Positions 24,066-36,895 are shown, counted from the first letter of the stretch. The stretch: 64,000 nt of DNA from Sarcocystis neurona (GCA_000727475.1 KL647290.1:3731373-3795372); one strand, 5' to 3'. Program-made: numbers and translations. Notes: generated by a model from the letters alone, not told the origin.

Positions 24066-24603
24066 ATGCGGCTCCGACTAGTGCTCCTGCTGGGACACGT
24101 GGGTCTTGTTGCTGCTGTTTTGCACGTGTTACTGCAACTGCTGCTGCTCCTTTTTCCGCTGCTGCTGCTCCTTTTTCCGCTGCTGCTGCTGTTGCTACTG
24201 CGCTTACTCGTCGTGGGGAAAACCTCTTCGCCTCCTTTGCCGCTTCTTGCCCTCTGTGCGGCCCAGGTGACAGACCTCGAGTCGTCGCCAACTTCCAGTT
24301 TGGCGGACTCGATCGGGGAGCAGCTGCCCGGCCGAAGGGTGTCGACCACCCCCGAGGCTTCAGTGCGCCCGGGGCCCTTCCGGCTGCTGACAAGTCCGCT
24401 GAGCTCCTCGGGGCCCGTGCTGGGGGTCGTGCGCATCCTCGGGTCCCCGGCCACACTCTTCGTCGCTTCCACCGGCAGAAGCACGCGGCGACACATTACG
24501 ATGCCAGGGCGGCCGACTACTTCCAGTGGCTGGTCCGAACGCCTTGGGGAAATAGATGTCTGGTGCCCTGCCCTGCCTTTTGGACAGCTTCTCGCTAATG
24601 CAG
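24066..24603 (+). CDS. Candidate spliced gene, unrecognised product
   Basis: An exon-like block starts after an acceptor-like CT-rich stretch ending GCGGCCCAG at 24269 and ends at a donor GTAAGC at about 24604. In that frame it reads as a hydrophilic segment beginning VTDLESSPTSSLADSIGEQL, with no stop. The same frame extends upstream to an ATG at 24066 through a very Leu-rich stretch that could be a leader, or could be the wrong frame of a GCT (Ala) tract. A second plus frame is open through to 24598 with Ala runs. The minus strand is open as well. The block is GC-rich and almost certainly coding in some frame, but no family is recognised. Confidence 0.3.
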
Positions 24604-24889
24604 TAAGCTCGCCAGGAGCTCTTGCACCCGTCTGCAGGCCTGGGGGGAGGCGACTGGTGCTGCACACCACTTCGTCCGCCGCTGCTGTAGCTACGTGTAA
24701 CAAACCGTGTGTGCACTGCTGCTGCTGCTGCGAGGGGAGGAGGGGGGAGGACGATGCAGTGCTTCTTTGCCTGTTGAGGGTGGATGGCGAACTCACGCTG
24801 CTGCGGAGGGAGAAGGCGGCCGCACTGGTGCCACTACTGCTGGGGGGAGGGGATAGGAAGGGGGGACGAAGGCAATCTACACGGGATTG

Positions 24890-26110
24890 ACATACAGAGA
24901 GACAGCGTTGCAGGAGCTCACTCTGCGGTGTTAGCTGCTGACAGGCGCACCACCTGGCTGCAAGTGTATACCTACCAGTATATGCAAGCTGTATGCATAC
25001 ACGTGTGCATATATAAAAACACATGTGTGCATATGTATGTCTGCGTGTCTACTTCACTGGACGGGCGGAATAGGCATGTGTATATCCGCTTTGTTGGAGC
25101 CACGAAAATGTACGAAGATAGACTGGTGACGGAGAAAGCGACAAGGGTGAAGGCGGTCGACGTTGGCGGGCACCAGGACCGGCGGTGATGCGACGAAGGA
25201 GGGAAGGAGGGGGCGGCCGAGGCGGACACGGCAGGGGACAGATGCGTGCGAGCAAAAGACCAGCACGGGTTGCAGGCAGTTTTGCTGCCGCTGCTGCTGC
25301 TGTCGCCTACATCCACCAAGGCAGATGCAACTACACGCGCAGCCCGGAAGGGGAAGGACACACAGACACAAATGCGTGCTCGGTGTGTCTGCGCACGCGA
25401 TGCTCTACATGTCTCTCTCGTTGCCTCTAAACCTGCTGGAATATATATATATATGTATGTATATTCCACGTGGATACATATATGCGTATGTATGAATGTA
25501 TGTACGCTTGAATACATGTGTATATCTATATATGTATATTCCACATGCATATATATAAATATATATATATATGCGTATGTATGAATGTATGTACGCTGGA
25601 ATACATGTGTGTATATATATATATATGTGTATGGATGTATATGTGTGTAAGTAGGTGTGTGTGTATGCTTGTGCATGTGGATATGTGAGTCTCCGTCTGT
25701 TATTCCTTGTGTGGATGTATCCACGTGTGCAAATGCATGTACGTCCGTTTGCCGTGAATGGGCCAGTGGGCGTCTAATAGCAAGCTGCCAAGACGTTGTA
25801 AACCTGCAGCCGTTTCTATGAATACATCTGCGGGTATATATATGTATGTATTGTTGTGTGTCACCGTACGTGCTGCTTTACACACATATATATGACAGAT
25901 ATTTACGTGTATACGTGTCTATACATCTGGACTCTCTCGTTGTATGTTGCTGTGGAATCAAATGTGTGTAGTTGTATATATATATATGTGTATACGTGTG
26001 TGAAGTCCGTTCCTGTGTACGGCTCTGTATGTAGAAATCCACGTTTGTATATATTTTGAAGTTCCTTTGTATGTAGTGCTCCAGGTACATGTAGCTATAC
26101 CTACGTGCGT
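24890..26110. repeat. Microsatellite region with a duplicated segment
   Basis: TA/TG/CA microsatellites are interrupted by a GC-richer patch (25140-25440) with open frames on both strands and no recognised product. A segment starting TATATTCCAC at about 25460 and ending at a GAATACATGTGT is duplicated from about 25536, with a TA-run expansion in the second copy. Confidence 0.75.
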
Positions 26111-26386
26111 GTGTGTACTTCCCGTACGCGGGTGCCTTGCACATGTCCGCGTATTTATCTGGACTTAGCGTCCCCCTCGGTACGTACGTCTGCGCTCTTG
26201 CACCTATACGTGGAAGGACAGCAGGCTGACAAGTGGAAAGGCAGTGCAGAAGACTGCGCATGCAAGCACTTCTTGCGCTGTTCGCTGTTTTGTCGAAAGC
26301 CCTGTTTTGGCGCTAGCCGCGTGCGGCGACTTCTTCCTTTGGTCGGAAGCGGTTTGTCTGTTGCCGGGTGTTGGTTTTTCTTCCAG

Positions 26387-26844
26387 ACCCCTCCGTCGCA
26401 TGCTGCAGCGAGAAGCGTAGCTGATGGCGCTGCAGCTTCCCCAAGCAGGGGGAGTCGCTCCGCAGCAGCAGCAGCATCGGGCCGGAGTGACTCGACTCGG
26501 AATCTTTCTGTCTCGGACGAGGAGCTTGCTTTCGTCGGTCGATCTGCTGCTGCTTCTGCTTCGACCCAAGCTCCCTCTGCGGCTACAGATGCTGGAGCTG
26601 CTGATGCAGAGAGTCCTGCGCGTGCGGCAAGCGAAGAAGAGGCAGCAGCAGTAGCAAGAGGAGAGCTGGCGGCCAGCGGTCTTACGGTATCTGCAGAGGA
26701 AGCGCGAAGCCTCCCGAGCAGCAGCAGCAGATCACCTGTGCCCTGGGCTGCAACCGTCGTCAAACTCAGTCCGCAGCAGCCAGGCCAGCAGCAGCAGCAA
26801 CAGGGCGCAGCATCAGAGACAAGCCTCGAGGCCTCAGGCAGCGG
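26387..26844 (+). CDS. Probable upstream exon of the RING-H2 gene (Ala/Ser/Gln-rich)
   Basis: A good acceptor (TTTTTCTTCCAG, ending 26386) and a good donor (GTACGT at 26845) bound a stop-free segment. It is hydrophilic and low-complexity, with LSVSDEELAFVGRSA, Ala runs, acidic patches and a Gln run. It ends in phase 2 with GG, and the RING exon at 28446 supplies G and continues in phase, so the two could be spliced directly across a 1.6 kb intron. Intermediate exons cannot be excluded. The upstream start is unknown; the frame is open back to 26105, but that part looks intronic or leader-like. Confidence 0.45.
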
Positions 26845-28445
26845 GTACGTCTCTCCAGGGACAGTCGCTGTCGAAGGGCGCAGCGCCAGTGCTCTGGGCA
26901 CGGCACACACACACACACGTACATATACGCACACGCGGGCGTAATCGGGTATAAATATATGCAGAAACGTACTTGACAGCAGGACCTTTTCCGAATCTGT
27001 GTAGAAATACTGACTGCGGCAAAACCCAGACAATTCTACCTATATATGTGCATAGACGTGTAGACGTGGAAGTATACGCACATATATATGTGTAAATGTA
27101 TGTCTGCTTCGACGGGTCTCCGCGTGTGGTTACTTCACAACAAAGACCGTGGAGTTAAATGCATGCGCGCACGCAGGAGTACATAAGAGGCCGCGCGGTG
27201 TGGGTGCACGGCTGGAAGCGGAGTTGTACAGATAACACGGGGGGCGCAGCAGCGAGGAGGAAGGCGCAGGTGCAGGCTGCGAACTGGGAACTGCGCGAGT
27301 TCGGCCGCACATCAAGAAGTTCAATAGCGTGACGTGCATGCCTGCATGCATCTCTTGTGTAAACGTAGGCAGCGCACATGCGAAAAAACAGGCCTGGACG
27401 CCCTGGGGTCTGGTGTCCAGACAGGGTTGGCGCATGTGGCTTGCTGTAGCAGACGTCTCTGTTTACAGAGAAAGGCTTTGACGAGTCACTCACACTTCCG
27501 GTTCTGGCCGTATATCTATATATGCGTGTGTGTGTGTGCGTACATACATGCCTGCGCATGCACGTACAAGGATGTGTAGCGTACGGCGACGGGCTGAGAC
27601 GAAGCAGCGTGTCTGTGGCGCGAATGCGGCCGGGAATACTGGGGGAACAGCGAGGGAGCCTGCGTGCCAGCCTCCGCGCGGCCCCCTTCATGCGACGAAG
27701 CACACGTGGGTAGCAGCTCGCTGCAGCGAACAAGGACGTTTCTGTTTGCGTTCTCTCGAGTCCCGGTGGTTCGCGGCGACACATCTGCATGCATGGATGC
27801 CGCGGAGAAGAAGCGTCTATGGGAAGTGGACAAGGGGGAAGGCGAACTTCCCTTTCCAAATATTACTTGATTTCGCACTTCCGCCTGTGCAGCTCTCTTC
27901 GCCACTTTTTGCGCAGACCGGTGATAGGTGGTATGTATGTATGGAGGTGCGCGGTATCTACCGCGATACAAACACTCTCGTGTATCTCGTCAAACTTCTT
28001 TGCTGCATCTCTCTGCGTGCGTGTATACGTGAAAATGCGTACAAACCGGTTAAAGCTCCTTATACGTGTGTGGGTGTAGGTAAATTCTGTACGTATACAT
28101 GCTGACTATGTACTTGTATAGAAAGTAATGGCGTGCATGTGCGTGCGTGTGTCTGTGTGTCTGTGTGTACACACACTGAAACGTATTCCACAGATGCGGA
28201 CCAGCGTTTCTTTATGTATTTGTATGTACGTGTGGATACACGTACGGCGCTACCTTCGGCAAAGTCTAGATGGAGACGCATGTCTGTGACAGAGCAGTCT
28301 ATTACGGATGCGGTTTACGTTTGCACCATGTGGCGCTGCAGTGTACATACACCCTAGGTGTCTGGACGGACACGCGTTTCGCCAGGTGAACCAGCGTACA
28401 CATTTGTAGGGGGTCGTTTTTGTTTTGGACGCCGTTCTCTTGCAG
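26845..28445 (+). other. Putative intron of the RING gene; microsatellites, no confident exon
   Basis: The region contains CA/TA microsatellites (26905-26960, 27515-27545, 28130-28170) and a GC-richer patch at 27590-27870. In that patch an ATG at 27792 opens a short acidic/basic frame, MDAAEKKRLWEVDKGEGELP, ending in TGA at 27870. I found no donor that would make it an internal exon, so it is noted but not called. Confidence 0.4.
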
Positions 28446-30224
28446 GTGTGCAATTTGCATCGAGGATTTTGTGGACTCTTCGATCGTACGAGCCCTGCCG
28501 TGCGGACACGTCTTCCACCGGCTCTGCCTGGACTCGTGGTTCGAGCGCTCTTCGGTGAGTGCTGCTCTTGTGTCTCTTTGCTGCAGCCCCTACCATGTCT
28601 CGTCTCGCTACGGGGCGGCGGCTGCTCTTCTATGTGTTGCTGTGTCGCCTTCGGCGCTTGCAGCTGCTTCCTGAACTGCTGCGGCTGCTCTTCTGTGTCG
28701 CTGCTTCTCCTTTCTGTTGCCGCAGCTCTTCCTGAACTGCTGCAACAGCTGCCCCTTCCTCTACTAGTGCTGCTGCCGCTGGGACGGCTGTCCTCCGTCC
28801 CGTTGCTGCTGCGTGCGGGTGCTTCTCATGCTACTGCTGTAGGTCCGCTTTCTGCATATATTAGCTCCTTGTTTACAGGACTGCCTGCTTGTAGATTTCT
28901 TCTTGTCGTTTCTCCTTGCCTGTCTGCATATATCATCATGTATTTTTTCCTTTTCTCTTCGTGTAAATTCTTTGTGTAGCTACCTGCATATCACAGACTA
29001 GAGGTATGCGCGTACCGTTGTCAATCCACACACGCCAAGAACTGCTTGGTTTCTTTTTGCCTGCGTCCTTCGCACAGCTGTGCGCACACGGCAGTGTGCT
29101 AGTCAGAGTATACCTATGGAAGCCGTGTCCGCATCCCTTGTATACACACAATTCTTGTTTTTCTGTTTTTCCTGCAGGTTTGCCCGCTGTGTCTGCACGA
29201 CTACCAGCAGGCGTGGCGGCGCTCCGACGGCTCCACGAGTGATACCTTCTGCCCGCCCACTACGTCGCTGGTGTTGCTATCCTTTCGACCGCTGGCGCCT
29301 CGTGGAGGTGCGGCATCAGCAGCAGCAGCGGGGGGGGCGGGCAGGGGATCGGCCCGCAGCGTGTTGTTCCCCTCGCAGAGCTCGCGTGCGTCAACTGTTG
29401 GTGGGACGCGAAACTCCGCCTCTTCTGCAGCTCGAAGCAATGCCAGCAGCACCAGCTACCCCACCGTCGCAGGGCCCTCTGCTGTGACGTATTACAGAAG
29501 AGCCCCTACGTACCAGAATTATCGAGGACACCGAGCTTCACGAAACTCTTCTAGAGGAACAGGAAACCTATCCGCCCACCCCATCTCGTCGCGGCAGCGA
29601 CTAGGAAATGTGTCTCCTGCTGCAGCTCCTCTGCTATCTACTGGTGCTGGGGTCCCCATCATCAACAGCGCAGCCCCGCGCTCCCTCTCCCGACGAGCCG
29701 GGGCTGTAGCTTCCGCGACGGGAGCAGCAGGGCCGGCCGCAGATGTTGCAGAAAATGCGAGAAACACAACAGGTGCTGCTAGGGAGACAGGGGGAGATAC
29801 TGCGGAGGCAGCACCAGGAGCAGCAGTGTCCTCAGCTGGGGTGGCGGCAACGGCACCCCCCCTTCCTGCAACAGCAACGTCACCTGCTACTGCAGCGATG
29901 GAGGCTGCGTGTTTAGCAGCAGGGAGAGGCGCAACGCCTGCAGGGAGAGGAGCTACGCTTGCAGCAGCACCACCAGGAGCAGGGGCAGCAACCGTAGCCA
30001 CCTCTCACACGAGTACTCTACCCCCGACACTCTCTGAAGCGGCGGTGCTGGGAGTTGCGACGGACAGACGAACGGGCGGGGTGAGTCGCGTGCCTGTTGT
30101 GGCTACACCTGCTGCCGGTGAGTCACCGGCGTCAGCAGCGGCCGCAGCAGCAACCGCAGCAGCAACTTCGGAGATTCTGTTTCGAGAGTCGACGGCGCAT
30201 GCCCAGAACGCTTTGTCGGGATGA
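28446..30224 (+). CDS. RING-H2 zinc-finger protein (putative E3 ubiquitin ligase), C-terminal two exons
   Basis: Exon 28446-28554 follows the acceptor TTCTCTTGCAG and encodes CAICIEDF, a linker, CGHVFHRLC and LDSWFERSS. It ends at a donor GTGAGT. Exon 29178-30224 follows TTTTTCCTGCAG and opens with VCPLC in phase 0, completing the eight zinc ligands in C3H2C3 order (RING-H2). RING-H2 domains recruit E2 enzymes for ubiquitin transfer; the substrate is unknown. After the RING come about 330 residues rich in Ala, Gly, Thr and Ser, ending ALSG with TGA at 30222-30224. The 623-base intron is GCT/CTG-rich. A GTGAGT near 30080 could be an alternative donor in the tail. No transmembrane segment is evident in these exons; the N-terminus lies upstream. 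Confidence 0.8.
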
Positions 30225-30239
30225 ACGCGTGAGCGCCGC

Positions 30240-33200
30240 GTGTATGACGGTGACCCTTTGGAGGGGAGAATTCGAAAAAAGGACGGAAACCAGTGCCGAG
30301 TTCCTCCGAGAGAAGGAATTATTCTCATCTGGAGATTGAGCACACACTCGTGTGCATATGCACGTATAGTTGTATCTACAGATACACACTTACACGTACA
30401 TACTCACGTGCAGAGTTGTTAGGAAGGTGGCCGATCAGGTAGCTACTGCGAGGGAACTCACTAGAATCCTGGGAAGTCTCCCCTCTGTGTGCAATCAGGT
30501 CGCCTTTCTGGTTTATGGCAGTGAATTTTTACTATGCTTGTTTCTGCTTCATTTAGAAAAGGGCGGTGAAACTTGCCGACCATTGTTTACCGAGAGAAGC
30601 AGAGAGCAGACGGCCTTATTTTCAAAAGGTTGTAAAGACGTTGCACAGCGCTGAGCAGAAGACGTTAAGGAGCTCGCGCCATGCTCCAAAGAGACGCAGC
30701 GTCTGGGTTTGGTCGTGGTGGCTTAAAAACGTAAGCTGAAAGTGTTATTTGTACATTCCTGCCCCCGCTGCAGTTCCCACGACAATATTGACAAGGAATA
30801 CAGAGATGGGCGCGCCGTTGTATACAAGGCATTCACTCGCTTCCTGCGCAGACTCAGGCAGACGGCGTCTGGCTTTAACATTGTCCTGCTCCACAGTAGG
30901 AGCAGTGCGCTTTCACAGGCGTCCGCAAGTTTTGAACAAGGCACGCCGAAAAGCGCATCTTCAAGAAACAACTCTGCTCCTCCCAGCATCCTGTGAGGCC
31001 GGGGACACAGCGGGTAGAACTAGACGTTGCATTTGGATTCTGCGCTGCTCAGTGTCCGCAGACGTACACGCGTCCTCCACACACATGTGTCTTAATCTTA
31101 AGATTTGTGAAGGGGACGGTTCTTCATCTACGTAAATGTTTTAGATCTGTAGTACGTTTGTCTACATTCAGGGGTTCAGGTCAGGTGCGCTTTCTCTCCA
31201 CTCGAATGGGTCACCCTTTGGATCAAGATATAGGTATGCGCTCATCGCAAGGACCCTTGTCCTCTCTGAATAGATTTATCCACATATACCTACATACGTG
31301 TATTCAGATATGTGCAGATGTGTTGGTATTTCGTCAGCGTGCTGCTGGGCCTCCAAAGTCAGCATTGAATACGGCCTACCAGTACAGTCACGTGGCACCA
31401 CAGGAGACGCACAACGCACCAGCTTATCCAAAAGGCGGACTTACAATTTTCGCCCACAATGAAGCGATGCAGAGAGGAAACGATGCAGAGAGATTCTTCG
31501 CGTAGGCAGCGAGCACTTCGTAGACTCATGTGGAGTATCCCGCTCGTACTGTCGTGCGTGCTTTGCGTGTGCTTCGTCCGAACGAGGAGCTCTCTGGGAC
31601 TGACCAATGTACTTATGAGTCATAAAGGTGGCTAGGTGATTTGGCGGAACAAACACACGTGAATGGCGTGTCACTGCTTGTTGTGGCAAGTCCGGCCGTG
31701 CTCGGGCGAAGCAAAGCAGGGAAGCCCAACTACGCCCGTGCATAAGTACTGATGTGCACACATGAAGATATACGCAGAGGGTCTAGATGTATACTTGCGT
31801 CCATGTATAACCGAGTAGCTGTTCATATGCAAGGAAGTACACGTGCTTGTACATAATACATATATACAGACATAACATTTCAACAAATATGCGTCTGTAA
31901 GTACGTACAAGTGTGTACTTCTTTTGCAAGGCTCTAAGCGGATGTCTCGTCCGCAGATGTCGACGCCTGTGACGCGCGATTTGAGGATTTTGAAAAATCA
32001 CACGGACACAGTAAGGTATGATTCTCCGTTCGACAAACCGGAAGAATCCTTCGTCTGTACTAATTTATGGGAACTACACTATTTTGGGAGTAAAAGTTTG
32101 TATGCCATTCTATGGGCGAACCTGTTCCAAATCGTGCACAGGTATACTGCATGCTGACGTTGGACGTGCTTCACCAGAGCGCCCGCGTTAGAGGCTGCTG
32201 ACGACTTTGCAGAAAGTCTTCACAGCAGGCAGGCCATTTGTATATATATAGATATATATATATATATGTATATACTTATCAGCAACGCCACCACATACAT
32301 GAAGGAAAGCGTTCCACCCATTGTAGTAACGTACCACGCACGTGCCGTGTCTTACACCTTGCGCAACGATGCATAAACTGCATGCACAACGGCCGACACA
32401 CGCCTACTTTCTGCAACGGTTCACGTGCATGTCTATTGTGTACCACGCATCCCGTCCGGCTTCTCGCTATTCGCCTGCGTGTCCCTCCAATTGCGTATCG
32501 TCGTGACTTGAGAAGAACTCGAGTAGCAGAGGTGACTGTGGGCCCCAATCTTGCCTATCATTTAATATACGCCGCACGCCTCTTACGTGTGTACCGCTCG
32601 CATCTGTTTACCATTCTATATGTCGGGCACGTGCGCGGCTTACAAAATTGTGGTCGGCCGCTGGAAGCCTACTTCTACCCTCAGTTGAGTGAAGTGTGTC
32701 GAAAGGCCGAGGTGGTCCGGAGACATATGTGCGCCACCCATTTTGTACAAGTCTTATGATACGGGGAGGGTATTCATCGTCAGTGTCTCCCCGTGCACGC
32801 GACTTTGAATTTGAATTCAGTCCTGGCGTGTACAATGCGTATGCAAAATGTGGGCGGATCCGCGTGTATGGAGCCGTCGATCTTCAGTCTCATCGTACCT
32901 TGATTAATGGAGTGCTCACCATTCCCGCTGCAGTTGTGGTAAAGCTGTATATCCTTCAGTCCGACGAGTATTCAGTGCCCTCATATTACTCGGATGTCCA
33001 GTGATGAAACGAAATCACTTGACAAGCGCTCTGCTTTCCCCTTCTGTATAGGTACGGTCAGCGATCAGTCTGCGTGCACACGCGTGTGCTGGCTACTCAG
33101 ACAAAGTGCTACACCATCTGCACGACAGCATAATTTGTGCAATACCATATCATCCGTAGCGGTTTGCACGCCACAGAAGTCACAGAGGTCACCCGTTCAT

Positions 33201-33690
33201 CCGCAGAGCCCGTATCGCACGTGTCCACATCGTACTTCAAATGGTACCAGCTACGCTGCGACTTTGATCAGAAGTAGAGACAGGTTTGTTCGGCGTCCTA
33301 CAATTGTTAGAGTGGCAGTCAGGGGTGGATTGTAGGTACCTCATATACCGAGGAACGGAAGCATTACCGTTGAGTGGCCCGCTGACGTCTACGCTGTGCT
33401 TCATCAGGTCATGCGCAGACGTGGCGCTAAATTGGTGCAAGCGGTCGAAGCACGTGAACAGTCCGACTGTGCATTAGTAGGAGCAGCGTTTACGCCTCCA
33501 CTTCACCAACGCCTGCGCCAACTGTGGCCTCTGTGCACGATAGCTCACTGACGTGTCTTATTCCTTTAGGTGCGCACGATAGATTGACCGGTAGCTTCAG
33601 TATGAATGACCGATATGTGGAGCGGTAGTGCGCTCTCGCTTGCTGATTCCGTCCGTCATCAGCGTGGTGTTTTAGATTCACGAGATCTGG
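30240..33690. other. No recognised gene
   Basis: Mostly repeat-poor sequence, with TA microsatellites at about 32236-32270 and short CA/TA stretches near 30350-30410. Several 80-130-codon frames exist (for example 30742-30996 plus, and 32696-33004 plus, whose translation looks protein-like around FSPGVYNAYAKCGRIRVYGA). This number and size is expected by chance, and none resembles a known family. Confidence 0.5.
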
Positions 33691-33700
33691 ACACTACGAC

Positions 33701-34027
33701 GTGCCGAATATCGTAATCCAGTGTTTGTGGCACTTCTTCAACGTCGGAGGCGGACACATTCTGCCTCCAAGCGCTTTAATCGGACGAACGAAGCGACAGC
33801 CTAGTAGTACTGGTGCCAGTCTTGTACGGACGCGCTCTCACACTCCAGCTGCTGCTTCTGATACTGATATCATTACCACCACGGATCCTAGTATTAGAAT
33901 TGTACTGCGCCGTCTACCTACTACTCGTCATAATACTACCCATACTAACCCTACTACGGCTACCACAGCTGACCCAACTACTTGTACCCCTACCGTATCT
34001 CCACAGATCCTGATACTCCTGTCGTAG
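33701..34027 (+). other. Thr-rich open frame over a degenerate ACT/ACC repeat
   Basis: From about 33840 to 34010 the plus strand is a degenerate trinucleotide array of ACT, ACC and ATA triplets. One frame (33701-34027) reads it as a Thr-rich stretch (TTRHNTTHTNPTTATTADPT) resembling an O-glycosylation-type linker. There is no ATG in good context, no splice model and no flanking domain, so the array may simply be non-coding. Confidence 0.3.
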
Positions 34028-35451
34028 CGTTTGCTTGGGCGACATCACCAAATGGGAGGATCCGGTCAGGGTTAGGAAGGGCACAGAGAAGACGATGTGG
34101 CCAGGTGTCGCAAGAAGGGCGTAGGGACAGGCACAACATGTCGTCGGCAGAGCTTAGTGTAACAAAGATGCAACGTACAGCGGCGCTGGAAGTGATTATT
34201 TGTCTGTCGCTTCTGTTTCATTGTCACAATTACTAAGACCGCTTCAAACGCATAACAATGTTGCTACGCGGCGTGCCGCTGAAAGTGACTGTTTGCTTGC
34301 CATTTGTGTTTCACTAAAGCGGCTTCAACTATCGGGGTAGCGTGCTGTAAATTTATATCCGTAGGTAAGAGTAGCTCTCTGGTCAAGAATAAGCCTGAGA
34401 AAAAGCCCACGCGCAGTTTTGGTTGCTGCGCTCCCCCTGCATCTTGTGTACACACATTTATGATATATACAAATATGTATGTAACGGACAGTTTATCGCA
34501 GAGTGCTGGGCGTTTTCATGCTGGATTTATCTCGTTACTATGTTAGAATTCTTGCGAGCTTCCTATTCAACAAGTTCTGTCAAAATCGGGGAACAGCAGC
34601 CGCAGTCACACGGTTGCGACGCCGCAGTGTCGCCGTCGTGTCGCCTCGCAGGAAAAACATAGATCCATGCGAAGTGGTCGCGTTACGTTTTGAGGTGGTG
34701 TGAAGTGTTGAACACACTGCGCAACCAGCCCACAAGCAGAGGTCCCCTTCCCAGGCGCAACTGCAGCACAGGCGTCGCGAAGCATAATCGATAGGAGGGA
34801 CACCCGTGACGTGTGCATGGGCACCCCACTTCGGGAGATACATACAAAATTCTGCCTGCTGCTTGGGTGAATATTCGTCCGCGTCTTCATATGCGGTGTA
34901 CAGTCAACGCTTACTTGTGGCCCGGTAATAATGTAAAGACCTGCAGGCACTGTTCCGCGGTTACTGGTACAGTTCGCAGAATTTCATGTGTTAAAACACA
35001 CGTGGTACATGAGCTGCAAGTAGCGTAAATGCTTTCCCGCAAAATGGTAGCCTATCCGTTCCCGTATCGACTACAACCTCCTTCACCTGTGGCTGCTCAG
35101 AGTGAAGCAGCCTACCACGGTGTACAAGAACTCTACCACATACACAGAGCAAGATAAAACATGCAAATGGTACCACACGCGGAACTCAAAATGGAAAGAA
35201 GGAACACACTGCTGTTGATGATGCAGTCTATTAAGTATTAAGCGAACAGCATCTTGAGTGCCAAATACCCAGTTGTGAGCAGTTGTATGAAGTTTCTGCT
35301 GTAATTCCGGCTCTCCTCGTATTCGCGCACGGGGGAAGGCGCGTAGGGCGACACACACTCCGTCTTCTAACAAAGTTGCACCTGTCCTCATTTCGAGCTC
35401 AGATGAGGATTTTGCGAAGACGCTCCTTTAGGAGCCAGATTCTCCAGCTCC

Positions 35452-35592
35452 GGAAATTATTTATAAAGTGATGTCCAATACATCACTGGAAAAACGACTA
35501 CCGAGGTCTGACTCGCGTAAAGCAGCCCGGAATTATTTATAAAATGACGTCCAATACATCGCTGGAAAAAAGACTAACGAGGTCTCAGCCGC
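35452..35592. repeat. Two-copy tandem repeat, period about 77 bp
   Basis: The segment beginning CGGAA(A)TTATTTATAAA and containing TCCAATACATC, CTGGAAAAA and GAGGTCT occurs at about 35452-35515 and again at about 35529-35592. It has several substitutions and one indel. Confidence 0.85.
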
Positions 35593-36386
35593 TGAATGCG
35601 GCAAGCGCGAGGCTTCACGGCAGACAACCTAATTGTGATCCCTGCTGCACGCTTCGAGAATAAAATTCACCACGTGGACGGCAATGGATAGTGCGTATAA
35701 CAAGAGCAACAGCCTCCGAGTAATGCAGCGTAAGCTAATGAATTCCGTTCGTTCTCCTGACGGGGTGGCAACCACGAAAACGCTCTTCTCACCGTCGTCC
35801 CACGCAGGGCGATAATGCATTGAAAATGCCTGATTTCGCTGGTCCATAATGTCCGGCGGCTTTCAAAACGTCGGAAGTACGTGGGGCGCTCTAACCCCTA
35901 CAGGCGGGGAAGCGACGCAAAAATCTGAGTGTACGCATTAAAAAAAGAAAGTGGGTACGTACACATGTGTAAACACGTAGGTCCCGTGACCGTCTTTCTA
36001 CACAGCTATGGCTACGGAATACAATGAAACGCGTCCTGGGGGCCTTCACAAAACTACACGTTTAAACTGGTTTGCCTGTGTGTACAGAACGCACACACGT
36101 GGTTGTCCACACAGAAGTACTGTCGTATCCAGAGGGGTACCCGCCGGGTTCATGCGCAGTACCTGCCTACTCATAGCAAGGACTAGACGAGACGAAACGT
36201 TCTGCCGTTCGTCTCGGAAGAGCGATCTTCTTTTTAAGCTGCACGTCATACCCTGAGCCTCTATCTGAATAGTATGACGATTTACAAATCCAAAACGCAT
36301 ACGCGTACATAAGCGACAGCTGTAACAAAAAACTGAGCAGTGCCATCCACTGCGCAGTTCTCTTCCTTGTTCCACCTGACTCGCGA

Positions 36387-36442
36387 ACAGGTGGTTACAT
36401 GCACGTTCGAATGAACAGGTGGTTACATGCACGTTCGAATCA
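36387..36442. repeat. Perfect 28-bp tandem duplication
   Basis: A unit beginning GAACAGGTGGTTACATGC and ending CGTTCGAAT occurs twice head to tail with no differences. It is a recent slippage or duplication event. Confidence 0.9.
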
Positions 36443-36484
36443 ACTCATTGGAGACGTACTGCGCAAACCTGTAGACCCACGCCC

Positions 36485-36895
36485 AAATCTTCACACACCA
36501 CAGCAACTTAATCTACACAGGTGTTCATTCACCAATACAAAACCCCGGATCCAGGAGTCCCTGGCGGCACTCGTGAATCACGGAGAACAACAATAAAATT
36601 GTCGTGTACCTGTGCGCACGCAAGCGTACATGCATAGCGTAATCATACGAACGTGCAGAGTTACGCGTAATCCTGTGAGCAAGCTTATGTAATCTCCACA
36701 GACTCCAGCAACTAGATTCACGCAGATCTACATTCGTTAGTACAAAGCCACGAATACGGGTGTCCCTGGCAGGCGCGTGAATTACGTGGAACAGTAAAAA
36801 TATCGTGCATCTGTGTGCACGCGTGACTATCCGTATGTGTGCACACGCCTACACATACGAACACACAGAGCTGTGCGTATCTTGCAATCAAGCTC
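36485..36895. repeat. Diverged tandem duplication, period about 205 bp
   Basis: Segments starting at about 36485 and about 36692 share, in order, a CCACAG..ACT(C)CAGCAACT-like head, a GTCCCTGGC core, CGTGAAT(C/T)AC, an AA(A/T)ATTGTCGTG or AATATCGTGCATC segment, and a GCAAGCTT or CAAGCTC tail. Divergence is substantial. No coding potential is recognised. Confidence 0.65.

Noticed and set aside
23873..25024. 383-codon minus-strand frame
   Set aside because: It is opened by GCT/CAG tracts and CT-rich sequence; splice signals and the CT-rich leader favour the plus strand, although neither reading is recognised.
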